Positions 40,427 to 50,252 of a stretch of DNA of 64,000 nt are shown here, piece after piece (the first letter of the stretch is position 1; each line of letters starts with the position of its first letter). This stretch comes from Brachyhypopomus gauderio (Eukaryota > Chordata > Actinopteri > Gymnotiformes > Hypopomidae), in NCBI RefSeq assembly GCF_052324685.1, contig NW_027506971.1, positions 1-64,000 of the forward strand. Direction: 5' to 3'. The position numbers and the translations under genes are program-made. The notes beneath the pieces were generated by a model that did not search any database, had not been told where the DNA came from, and was given only the letters and a program-made list of their open reading frames with translations.

Positions 40427-41488
40427 ACAATTTGTCCTGCAATCTCAAGTGCTGGTTTGGTCCTTCACAAATGCTAGATTGGTCCCTATAACAGTGACCT
40501 CCTTCTTTCGTTTTTGAATGAACTCTACCAACAACTGGTTTCAGATGCAGAAAGGGAACAGGTGGGAGGAAACACGAGGACATTTGTGATGGGACGATGT
40601 AGCATTTTGTCATTCTCATGTCATCACAAACTGGTTTATAGACCATCCAAGAGTGATGTCCCTTTTCCTCCCGCCCTACTCGCCTTTCCTCAACCCCAAT
40701 AAGGAACTTTTTTCAGTCTGGAGGTGGAAGGTGTATGATCATCGGCCCCATGACCAAATGTCCCTGCTGCATGCAATGGATCCTGGCTGCAGAGACATTT
40801 CAGCTGAAGACTGCCAGGGGTGAATAAGGCATACCAAGCTTTTCTTTCCCAGGTCCATGGCAAGGGCCAACATCAGATGTGATGTGGATGAAAACATGTG
40901 GCTAACTGCTGAAGGCCGTTTAGATTACACCTAACAAGACTGTTCAGTTTTGTATTCTGTTTTCCCCCTTGTGTGGCTTTTTTTGTATATGTGTATTTTT
41001 ACACATATGGGACCATGGCTAATTATGTTTACAATTATGATAATTATTTTTTGGGTTAGGCCACAATTTACAGTAATGTCCCTAATACAGTAAAAGATAC
41101 CCTTTACTGCAAAAATGTTACTGACTCCTTTTGGTCTAATCTACATTCCATATAGTACCTAACAGTAAATATCACTCATTGTGTAGACAGTATGTTGCCA
41201 AAAATGCACACATTTGAAAAAAAAGTCCAAATGAAGCGGATTACAGTAAAAATGAACTGACTAAGAAAACAACAGATGTTACTGTAAAATGTCTGTTGTT
41301 TGCTGGGAGAGGGTAAAATATTACATGTAATACTGTTTCTGTATTGCCATCAAATGTTAGTTTTTTTACAGTGGTTGTGCAGTGATTGACTATGTTCATC
41401 TCGAAAAGAGAATATGTGCTAGTGTTTAAAAGAATGATTGGATACTGAACCAGGTTTGCTGTGTTTTAACACTAGGAACCCGACGGCC

Positions 41489-41502
41489 GCGAAAATTTTC
41501 GC
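41489..41502. repeat. Perfect 14-bp palindrome near the left end (element copy 1)
   Basis: GCGAAAATTTTCGC is its own reverse complement and begins 20 bp from the element's left tip. Subterminal palindromes in piggyBac-type elements are candidate transposase-binding sites; that role is inference. The same palindrome is at 48811-48824 and 56131-56144. Confidence 0.75.
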
Positions 41503-42110
41503 AAGGCTTAGTAAGGTCCATGTAGCCCACTCCCCTGCTGTGAAGAGATTAACGCCCATTGTCTTGGTAATGCGGTGGAAGCGTCTCACCCCCAGCTCAT
41601 ACGCCTGCCAAAGCACAAGCGGCTCACCTCCAAGCTCATACAAGGCACCAAACGTGATACTTCACGAAAAACTTGGTTACAAACAAGCAGACTGTATATG
41701 TTACCGATCCTACAACAAACAGCGGAAATTTTGTAGACTCGTGTTTCAAAAGATACAATTCAAGCGCACGTAGAGAGTTTCTCAAATGAGTCCCGTCAAA
41801 CAATAAAAATAAATAAAATTGTCTGAACCTCTTTGTATATTGTTTGAAGCTCTTTGTATATTTACTACACTATATAATATTTGTTACACTTTCTGTTTCC
41901 GCGTTTGAATTCGCGTTTGAAAAGCTAAGAAATTATATGGCGCAATTATATATATGGCTGATAAATGTTGTGATCTAAACAGCAGACTGGAAAAGGAGAG
42001 GAAAAGACAGGAAGAACAAATTCATGTGCTGTAAAACAACTTTATTTTGATCAAACATGGATGTCTATTCCGGGTTTCTTGAAGTGGAATGTCAAGAAAG
42101 TTGAGGGTGT
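41503..42110. other. Left subterminal non-coding region of element copy 1
   Basis: No gene recognised. Short direct repeats are visible: CTCTTTGTATAT twice at about 41828-41863, and CGCGTTTGAA twice near 41902-41921. On the minus strand AATAAA (complement of 42041-42046) could serve as a polyadenylation signal for the transposase transcript, about 890 bp past the stop codon and followed by a T-rich stretch; another AATAAA lies at 42442-42447. Confidence 0.45.
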
Positions 42111-42606
42111 CTTGAAGTTGAGGGTGTACTCGCCAGATGCACTTGCCGCATGCAACACACGCGTTGATGCTGTGGAGAACAATTCAAGGTACACCTTACA
42201 TTTTGAATAAAATCTTTCAGAACACAAAAATACGTAACATATGTGGTGTTACGTATGTAGGCCTACTTATCAACGTACCTTCATGTAGTTGTAGCCAACA
42301 GTTGCTACACAGCCAGGGTGTACTCGCTGCATGCAACGGGCCACCGGCGTGTTCCTGCGTGCACTGTGTATGCACGCACCTTCATGATGTCTGTCAACGG
42401 CGCACTGCAAAGAACAAAGTACATGTTATATTTTGAACGAATTTATTCATGTGTACCAGCCAGGGACCCTCTTTCTTACATTTGCGGCAGGTTCATCGTT
42501 CATCGCTGCCAAGGTCAACGGGCCACCGGCGTGTTCCTGCGCGCACTGTGTATGCACGCACAGAAGTACATGTTATATTTAGAACGAATTCATTCATGTA
42601 TAAATT
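42111..42606 (-). pseudogene. Decayed extra copies of transposase intron 2 / exon 3 (element copy 1)
   Basis: Three fragments lie downstream of the transposase stop, in the same orientation as the gene. Fragment A (about 42111-42215) encodes a CRD-like piece (SINACVACGK against SITPCAACGK in exon 3). Fragment B (42266-42455) keeps the intron 2 acceptor TTTGCAG, the first residues CAVD, a TRRWPVA-like stretch (ARRNTPVA), and the exon tail ending CATGAAGGTACGT. Fragment C (about 42455-42606) has the same TRRWPVA-encoding DNA and a CRD tail (TCRKCKKEGPWL against TCRKCRAECPWL). Intron 2 sequence (TACATGTTATATTT) flanks B and C, so these are DNA-level duplications, not retrocopies. Confidence 0.75.
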
Positions 42607-42932
42607 GATTCTGTGAAAATGTCACAGGCATGGGTCATAACAGAACGGGAATCCAATTCCAGCAACCATGAGAAAAATAACCAGCAACCACGACGAGAAA
42701 TAAACAGAGGACTAACACGGAAACAGACATGAAATGGCAGGAGATGCGGGGCAGACCGTGACACCGGGTTTCATGATGTGCGACTGTGGAACAGAAAGAG
42801 AAGAGATTTTTGGTTATGTTCAAATAATAGTGTGTGTGTATATATATGTGTGTGTGATTGGTTGTCTGTATATATATATAATATATTTATATATATATAT
42901 ATATATATATAAATATACTTATCGACGTACCT
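42607..42932. other. Non-coding spacer with possible retroelement tail and TA/TG microsatellite (copy 1)
   Basis: The segment 42607-42780, with GGCAGACCGTGACACCGGG and purine-rich ACAGA/AACAGAGG text, resembles the kind of 3' tail seen in dispersed fish retroelements; the family could not be named and this is a weak call. From about 42830 to 42925 there is mixed (TG)n and (TA)n. The TA run after AATATATTT is 22 bases here and 20 in copies 2 and 3. No gene seen. Confidence 0.35.
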
Positions 42933-44782
42933 TCATGTAGTTTTAGGTACACAGTTGCCACACAGCCAGGGACACTCTGCCCTACACTTGCGACAGGTGT
43001 ACTTGCCGCATGCAGCGCACGGGGTTATGCTGTGGTTCCGGTTGCAGTTTGTCTGCACCTGACACGTAGTCTTCTTTCCAGGAGCAGGCGAAGGACGTGG
43101 CGTTCTCTTCAACTCCTTTTCCTGTAGGAAACGAAGACGGAGTTCCTCAGCAAGAGTACACATAAAAACTCTCCTACTCTCTGTGGACCCCGTACATGCC
43201 GTGTACAAAACATGCGCGTTCATCGCTGCCAGGTCAAGTATGTTATAAAACACTGCAACGGGCCACCGGCGTGTTCCTGCGCGCACTGTGTATGCACGCG
43301 CCTTCTGGTCCATGATGTCAACGGCGCACTGCAAAGAACAAATACAAAGAAGTACATGTTATATTTTGAATAAATTCATTCATGTATGATAAATTGATTT
43401 ATCAATGCCAACACATGCATACCTTCGTCCGGTTGTAGTCCGTCACAGTGTTTGGCTTCTTTTTGCGGTCGTCTGCAATCTCCACGTGCGTGTGCATAGT
43501 GCTCAGAACGCAAACTGTTTTGTTGGGCTTGGAGGCATACACCGTCAGAAGCGCATCATCGGATCTGTACACCTCCGTTGACAACTTCTCACGTCCCTTG
43601 GCGTTTTTGGCTTCCAAAGGAACTTCTCGGCGAATCTTGTTCATTGTCCCAAGCAGAGTCGTGTTGCATTCCAGCAGCTTCTTAGCCAGGGAAAGAGATG
43701 TGAAAAAATTGTCTGTGGCTACAGTTCTGCCCTTGCCCAGGTATGGCTTCATAAGCTTCATCACCACATTCTCGGACACTCTTTCCCCCTTGGGACGATC
43801 GGGGTCCTTTCCAAGGTATGGAATGGCGTTGCACATGTACTTTGTGTTCAACTCAGAAGCAACCCAAAACTTTATTCCAAACTTGTCCGGCTTTGAGGCA
43901 ATGTACTGGGTGAATGGACAGCGAACCTTGGTCGGAAACAGCTGCTCGTCGACTGTCAGTTCCTTGCCTGGGGTATAGCACAAAATGCAGTTGTTCACAA
44001 ATCGCTGCCAGATGTCCGAAATCGCAGCAAATCTGTCGCTCTTTGCACGCTCCGCACGGGTGTCCTTATTATCAAAGCGCAAGTACCGCATGATTTCTTG
44101 GTAGCGGTCCCGTGCCATTGTCTCCTGGATCGAAGGCACAGCGAACATTGCCGACCAACAGTCCGACATCGCTCCAACTGGACAGAGGACTGCTCGTAGA
44201 AATAGGATTGCTACGAATGCCATAAACTCGCTGACCGACAAACTCCAGCTGCTGTCTGTTCTGCGGGCTTCATGGACAGTGCAGTCTGTGATGATTCGCA
44301 GCATCTCCATGTCGAGCAAACACAGAAAACTCTGCAGTCTGCTTGTGATCCTACGCTGTATTAGTAAAAGTAAACAAATGACGCTAGGTAAATTACACGT
44401 ACTAAATATCATTCAAACACAAGCAGAAACACTGGAAAGAAATATGAAGTTACTATACCTTTGCATGCTCTGTAGGCCCGGACGGCTCAACAAATGTTGA
44501 ATTAGGCGAACAGCTGCTGACACGAGAGCGTGCGATGCCAACCTTCTCCCAAACAGTTCCATCTTTTGCCCGTACGGTTGGTGCAGGTGTGGTGTCAGCC
44601 TGTGTCCGTCTCTTCCTTGGAGGGCTCTGTTGTACCTCATCCGATGTACTGCTTCTTTCTTCATCGGATGAATCGCTGGTCAAAAAACAGGAGGGTCCTT
44701 CTCCCGCATCGGACTCACAGCAGTCCTCGTTGGTCAGCAAAGCCGCAACTTCTTGACCGGTGAACGTCCTCTGTCTTGCCAT
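42933..44782 (-). CDS. piggyBac-family transposase, three exons, copy 1
   Basis: A DNA-strand transferase that excises and inserts the element at TTAA. Exons on the minus strand: 44782-44459, 44355-43423, 43328-42933; introns of 103 and 94 bp, both phase 0. Donors read AAG|GTATAG and AAG|GTATGC; acceptors ACAG|CGT (with TACTAAT just upstream) and TTTGCAG|TGC. The first ATG sits in a strong ACCATGG context; the open frame extends 21 bases upstream without another ATG. The predicted protein is 550 residues. Residues 17-50 are acidic and serine-rich (SDSSDEE at 36-42), followed by a basic PPRKRR at 54-59 that may be a nuclear signal, and DGTVWEKV at 74-81. The catalytic domain has D244 (LTVDEQ), D323 (TDNFFTS) and D423 with D426 (CAVDIMDQ), spaced like piggyBac's 268/346/447. 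The usual GGVD is CAVD here. Cysteines at 508, 514, 523, 526, 531, 534, 538, 542 and 545 form the cysteine-rich DNA-binding domain. No disabling change was seen. Confidence 0.9.
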
Positions 44783-44848
44783 GGTGTTTTGCGTCGTCTC
44801 CACACAGGATAGTAGTGAAAATGTAAGTCGCCTGCCTTTGGGTTTCAG

Positions 44849-44856
44849 CTTTTATC
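44849..44856 (-). promoter_or_regulatory. Possible TATA-like element of the transposase gene (copy 1)
   Basis: On the minus strand GATAAAAG lies about 67 bp before the ATG at 44782, which would give a 5' leader of roughly 40 bp. A second AT-rich stretch (TATTATAATAAAGTATAA) lies about 40 bp further upstream. Sequence alone cannot choose between them. Equivalent sites are at 52169-52176 and 59489-59496. Confidence 0.25.
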
Positions 44857-45018
44857 ATGACTCTGAAGAACACACCCACAACAGCGCATACTAATTATAC
44901 TTTATTATAATAGGTGGCGCTTCACACATAACGCCGAAACCGAAACCGGGCTAATCCCCTGCATACACGGGAACAATAAAAGTTGTTCCCCGTGATAATG
45001 GTTCACGGCAATCCGTGA

Positions 45019-45595
45019 ATATCAGTCAAACACAAGCATAAACACTGCAAAAAATATTATATTACTATGCTGTATGAGTAAAAATAAATAAATGACGCTA
45101 AGTTATTTACACAAACGAAATATCTTATTTACACAAACGAAATATCAGTCAAACACAAGCATAAACACTGCAAAAAATATTATATTACTATGCTGTATGA
45201 GTAAAAATAAATAAATGACGCTAAGTTATTTACACAAACGAAATATCTTATTTACACGAACGAAATATCAGTCAAACACAAGAAAACACAAAAAATATTA
45301 TATTACTATGCTGTATGAGTAAAAATAAATAAATGACGCTAAGTTATTTACACAAACGAAATATCTTATTTACACGAACGAAATATCAGTCAAACACAAG
45401 CATAAACACTGCAAAAAATATTATATTACTATGCTGTATGAGTAAAAATAAATAAATGACGCTAAGTTATTTACATGAACGAAATATCTTATTTACACAA
45501 ACGAAATATCAGTCAAACACAAGCATAAACACTGCAAAAAAATATTATGTTACTATGCTGTATGAGTAAAAATAAGTAAATGTACAAATAAATAT
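45019..45595. repeat. 123-bp tandem repeat related to transposase intron 1 (copy 1)
   Basis: Five copies start with ATCAGTCAAACACAAG at 45021, 45144, 45267, 45385 and 45508 (periods 123, 123, 118, 123). Each is a circular permutation of intron 1 (44356-44458). The intron half ATCATTCAAACACAAGCAGA matches ATCAGTCAAACACAAGCATA, and CTGTATTAGTAAAAGTAAAC matches CTGTATGAGTAAAAATAAAT. Successive repeats join the intron's donor-side end directly to its acceptor-side end (ACTATGCTGTAT). The extra ~20 bp is an internal duplication of TTATTTACACAAACGAAATA. After the last repeat, TTACTATACCTTTATTAC resembles the intron-exon 1 border TTACTATACCTTTGCATG. Confidence 0.85.
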
Positions 45596-45626
45596 TACTT
45601 TACTATACCTTTATTACTTTGTTGCT

Positions 45627-45985
45627 GCTATTGAAGTGCATACACAAGAAAATCTGGGACGCTTGCTTCATACATAACGCCAATACCACGCTAATGATAA
45701 TGTGTTTCACGGGAACAATATGAACCCGTGATAATGGTTGGTTCAGCCATGTAAATGTGTGGCGCTATTGAAGTGCATACACAAGAAAATCTGGGACGTT
45801 TGCTTCATACATAACGCCAATACCACGCTAATGATAATGTGTTTCACGGGAACAATATGGACCCGTGATAATGGTTGGTTCAGCCATGTAAATGTGTGGC
45901 GCTATTGAAGTGCATGCACAAGAAAATCTGAGACGCTTGCTTCATACATAACGCCAATACCACGCTAATGATAATGGTTCACCGC
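45627..45985. repeat. 137-bp tandem repeat, 2.6 copies (copy 1)
   Basis: GCTATTGAAGTGCAT begins copies at 45627, 45764 and 45901; the third is cut short near 45985. Units contain CATAACGCCAATACCACG and a small inverted pair, CACGGGAACAATATG / CCCGTG. A related, more diverged stretch lies just upstream of the transposase gene at about 44915-45015 (CATAACGCCGAAAC, CACGGGAACAATAAAAG). Confidence 0.85.
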
Positions 45986-46259
45986 TCTAAATAATACTTA
46001 TGTCAATATGTAGCGCTTCACACATAACGCCGAAACAGGGCTAAACTTTATTTATTTATTTTAGACTACAAACTAGACCTGGTGCACACAGACTGCACAC
46101 AGACTAGACCTGGTGCACCACAGAGCTCCTGCCACAGAGCTCCTGCCTGTCTTTCTGCTCCTGTCTTGCTCTGAAATTAACATATGTATGGTCCTGCTAA
46201 TTGGGCAGGAGAAGGAGGGGTGATGTCCTCAGAACCTTGAAATCTCAGGAGTTCCAGTG
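45986..46259. other. Right subterminal region of element copy 1
   Basis: No gene. It has short direct repeats (CTAGACCTGGTGCAC twice, CCACAGAGCTCCTG twice) and an inverted pair, TCCTGC at about 46192 with GCAGGA at about 46205, a small hairpin near the right terminus. Such subterminal repeats may be transposase contacts; that is inference. Confidence 0.5.
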
Positions 46260-46999
46260 TTAACAAAGTTGTTTGCATTGTGAAATGCAGAGTTGGTATT
46301 TAGTTAAGAAAATGCGCTTTTGAACACAATATTAACTATTTGGCTATTTGTGTGAGGTCAATGTGTTGCTGTGTTTAGAGTTTTGACAATGTATCACAAG
46401 TATTGGGAAATGCACGTTAGCAGTCGTCAAAAACTGTATTTCCACCTGTCAAATAGATTGGAATTGGGATGCAGTTTGTTCAGCCAAATTATGACTTTGT
46501 GCAAACTTTAACACATTCACACAGTGAGTCAGGGGGACTCAGACATGTGTGTGTGTATGAGTGTGTGTGTGTCTGTGTGAGTGAGTGTGTATGTGTGTGT
46601 GTATGAGTGTGTGTGAGTGAGTGTGTATATGAGTGTGTGTATGAGTGTGTGTGTGACTGAGTGTGTATATGTGTATGTATGAGTGTGTGTGTGTGTGTTT
46701 GTGTGTGTGTGAGTGCGTATGAGTGTGTGTGAGTGAGTGTGTATGTGTGTGATAGATTGGAATTGGGATGCAGTTTGTTCAGCCAAATTATGACTTTGTG
46801 CAAACTTCAACACATTCACACAGTGAGTCAGGGGGACTCAGACATGTGTGTGTATGAGTGTGTGTGTGTGTCTGTGTGAGTGAGTGTGTATGTGTGTGTG
46901 TATGAGTGTGTGTGAGTGAGTGTGTATATGAGTGTGTGTGTGAGTGAGTGTGTATATGAGTGTGTGTGTGAGTGAGTGTGTATATGTGTGTGTGTATGA

Positions 47000-47033
<34 letters not shown>

Positions 47034-49432
47034 ATGAGTGTGTGTGAGTGAGTGTGTGTGTGTGTGTGTATGAGTGTGTGTGAGTGAGAGTGTATATGTG
47101 TGTGTGTATGAGTGTGTGTGTGTGGGTGTGTATTGGAAAAGGGATGGTAATCATGACTCATCCCAATTCCAATCTATTTGACACATGAAAATAGATTGGA
47201 AGTGGGATCCTATTCAAATAGATTGGAAGTGGGACTGGTAATTACACAACATCCCAATTCCAATCTATTTGAATGGCATCCCAATTCCAATTTACAGTTT
47301 TTGACTACTGCTAACGTGCTTTTGTCCAATCTGTAGTCACATTTTCAAAACTCCAAACACAGTGAACACAACATCAGTTTTCAGTGGCTATACTATTAGT
47401 TCAATTCATGTTGTTATGGCACAAAATGCAGTCATTTTACATGTTTTTATAATGCTTAAATTTTCTATACACACAAGGTTATCCAATAACAAAATTCTGG
47501 ATCGTTTTTGTCTTATTTACAATTGCTTGTACACAGCATGCCAAAAATGAAAACCTAAGGTTCAAAACCTTAAATATCGTATAAAATGCCAAGTTCTGCA
47601 AAAACAAAGGCAGCTGAACAGTTATTACTGTTGTACACATTTTTTGCACATATAGATAAATGAAGTATAGTATAAAATATATATATATATTTATAAAAAG
47701 TATATACTGAAGTACAGTAATGTACCGGGTCAGAGAGGAGCAAATATAACAATTTGTCCTGCAATCTCAAGTGCTGGTTTGGTCCTTCACAAATGCTAGA
47801 TTGGTCCCTATAACAGTGACCTCCTTCTTTCGTTTTTGAATGAACTCTACCAACAACTGGTTTCAGATGCAGAAAGGGAACAGGTGGGAGGAAACACGAG
47901 GACATTTGTGATGGGACGATGTAGCATTTTGTCATTCTCATGTCATCACAAACTGGTTTATAGACCATCCAAGAGTGATGTCCCTTTTCCTCCCGCCCTA
48001 CTCGCCTTTCCTCAACCCCAATAAGGAACTTTTTTCAGTCTGGAGGTGGAAGGTGTATGATCATCGGCCCCATGACCAAATGTCCCTGCTGCATGCAATG
48101 GATCCTGGCTGCAGAGACATTTCAGCTGAAGACTGCCAGGGGTGAATAAGGCATACCAAGCTTTTCTTTCCCAGGTCCATGGCAAGGGCCAACATCAGAT
48201 GTGATGTGGATGAAAACATGTGGCCAACTGCTGAAGGCCGTTTAGATTACACCTAACAAGACTGTTCAGTTTTGTATTCTGTTTTCCCCCTTGTGTGGCT
48301 TTTTTTGTATATGTGTATTTTTACACATATGGGACCATGGCTAATTATGTTTACAATTATGATAATTATTTTTTGGGTTAGGCCACAATTTACAGTAATG
48401 TCCCTAATACAGTAAAAGATACCCTTTACTGCAAAAATGTTACTGACTCCTTTTGGTCTAATCTACATTCCATATAGTACCTAACAGTAAATATCACTCA
48501 TTGTGTAGACAGTATGTTGCCAAAAATGCACACATTTGAAAAAAAAGTCCAAATGAAGCGGATTACAGTAAAAATGAACTGACTAAGAAAACAACAGATG
48601 TTACTGTAAAATGTCTGTTGTTTGCTGGGAGAGGGTAAAATATTACATGTAATACTGTTTCTGTATTGCCATCAAATGTTAGTTTTTTTACAGTGGTTGT
48701 GCAGTGATTGACTATGTTCATCTCGAAAAGAGAATATGTGCTAGTGTTTAAAAGAATGATTGGATACTGAACCAGGTTTGCTGTGTTTTAACACTAGGAA
48801 CCCGACGGCCGCGAAAATTTTCGCAAGGCTTAGTAAGGTCCATGTAGCCCACTCCCCTGCTGTGAAGAGATTAACGCCCATTGTCTTGGTAATGCGGTGG
48901 AAGCGTCTCACCCCCAGCTCATACGCCTGCCAAAGCACAAGCGGCTCACCTCCAAGCTCATACAAGGCACCAAACGTGATACTTCACGAAAAACTTGGTT
49001 ACAAACAAGCAGACTGTATATGTTACCGATCCTACAACAAACAGCGGAAATTTTGTAGACTCGTGTTTCAAAAGATACAATTCAAGCGCACGTAGAGAGT
49101 TTCTCAAATGAGTCCCGTCAAACAATAAAAATAAATAAAATTGTCTGAACCTCTTTGTATATTGTTTGAAGCTCTTTGTATATTTACTACACTATATAAT
49201 ATTTGTTACACTTTCTGTTTCCGCGTTTGAATTCGCGTTTGAAAAGCTAAGAAATTATATGGCGCAATTATATATATGGCTGATAAATGTTGTGATCTAA
49301 ACAGCAGACTGGAAAAGGAGAGGAAAAGACAGGAAGAACAAATTCATGTGCTGTAAAACAACTTTATTTTGATCAAACATGGATGTCTATTCCGGGTTTC
49401 TTGAAGTGGAATGTCAAGAAAGTTGAGGGTGT

Positions 49433-49928
49433 CTTGAAGTTGAGGGTGTACTCGCCAGATGCACTTGCCGCATGCAACACACGCGTTGATGCTGTGGAGA
49501 ACAATTCAAGGTACACCTTACATTTTGAATAAAATCTTTCAGAAGACAAAAATACGTAACATATGTGGTGTTACGTATGTAGGCCTACTTATCAACGTAC
49601 CTTCATGTAGTTGTAGCCAACAGTTGCTACACAGCCAGGGTGTACTCGCTGCATGCAACGGGCCACCGGCGTGTTCCTGCGTGCACTGTGTATGCACGCA
49701 CCTTCATGATGTCTGTCAACGGCGCACTGCAAAGAACAAAGTACATGTTATATTTTGAACGAATTTATTCATGTGTACCAGCCAGGGACCCTCTTTCTTA
49801 CATTTGCGGCAGGTTCATCGTTCATCGCTGCCAAGGTCAACGGGCCACCGGCGTGTTCCTGCGCGCACTGTGTATGCACGCACAGAAGTACATGTTATAT
49901 TTAGAACGAATTCATTCATGTATAAATT
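49433..49928 (-). pseudogene. Decayed extra intron 2 / exon 3 fragments (element copy 2)
   Basis: Same three fragments as in copy 1. The open candidate alternative exon lies at 49592-49726. The C to G change at 49545 falls between fragments A and B. Confidence 0.75.
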
Positions 49929-50252
49929 GATTCTGTGAAAATGTCACAGGCATGGGTCATAACAGAACGGGAATCCAATTCCAGCAACCATGAGAAAAAT
50001 AACCAGCAACCACGACGAGAAATAAACAGAGGACTAACACGGAAACAGACATGAAATGGCAGGAGATGCGGGGCAGACCGTGACACCGGGTTTCATGATG
50101 TGCGACTGTGGAACAGAAAGAGAAGAGATTTTTGGTTATGTTCAAATAATAGTGTGTGTGTATATATATGTGTGTGTGATTGGTTGTCTGTATATATATA
50201 TAATATATTTATATATATATATATATATATAAATATACTTATCGACGTACCT

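Larger units (their letters stand above)
41466..46263 (-). mobile_element. piggyBac-family transposon, copy 1, with TTAA target duplication
   Basis: The element proper is 41470-46259 (4790 bp), flanked by TTAA at 41466-41469 and 46260-46263. Empty monomers read GTGTTTTAACAAAG, so the filled site shows exact TTAA duplication, the hallmark of piggyBac. The ends form a short imperfect terminal inverted repeat: CACTAGGAAC at the left and CACTGGAAC (complement of GTTCCAGTG) at the right. It encodes a three-exon transposase on the minus strand. Autonomous piggyBac elements are usually about 2.5 kb; here about 1.46 kb lies between the left end and the stop codon and about 1.48 kb between the start codon and the right end, mostly internal duplications. 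Confidence 0.97.
40427..47748 (+). repeat. Monomer 17 with piggyBac element copy 1 (7322 bp composite)
   Basis: Monomer sequence is interrupted at its TTAA by the element at 41470-46259; without element and one TTAA it is 2528 bp. TG block 46546-47133. Private T at 40903 (GTGGCTAACTGC). The TG block has AGTGTGTGTGTGTGTG near 47052 in place of AGTGTGTATGTGTGTG, shared only with monomer 18. Confidence 0.97.

Noticed and set aside
41438..41773. Plus-strand 111-codon frame crossing the element's left end
   Set aside because: It spans the insertion junction, half in satellite and half in non-coding element sequence, with no domain.
42635..42940. Short open frames over the TA/TG microsatellite
   Set aside because: Low-complexity translation with no domain; changes with repeat length.
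43448..43978. 176-codon plus-strand open frame over the transposase
   Set aside because: It is antisense to exon 2, and the transposase frame on the other strand has the motifs. Likewise the plus-strand frames at 44530-44763 and 44279-44500.
44783..44803. Seven extra residues upstream of the transposase ATG
   Set aside because: This extension would need a GTG start; the ATG at 44782 has a strong ACCATGG context.
45019..45595. CRISPR-like array
   Set aside because: Repeats are contiguous, AT-rich and without unique spacers, inside a eukaryotic transposon.
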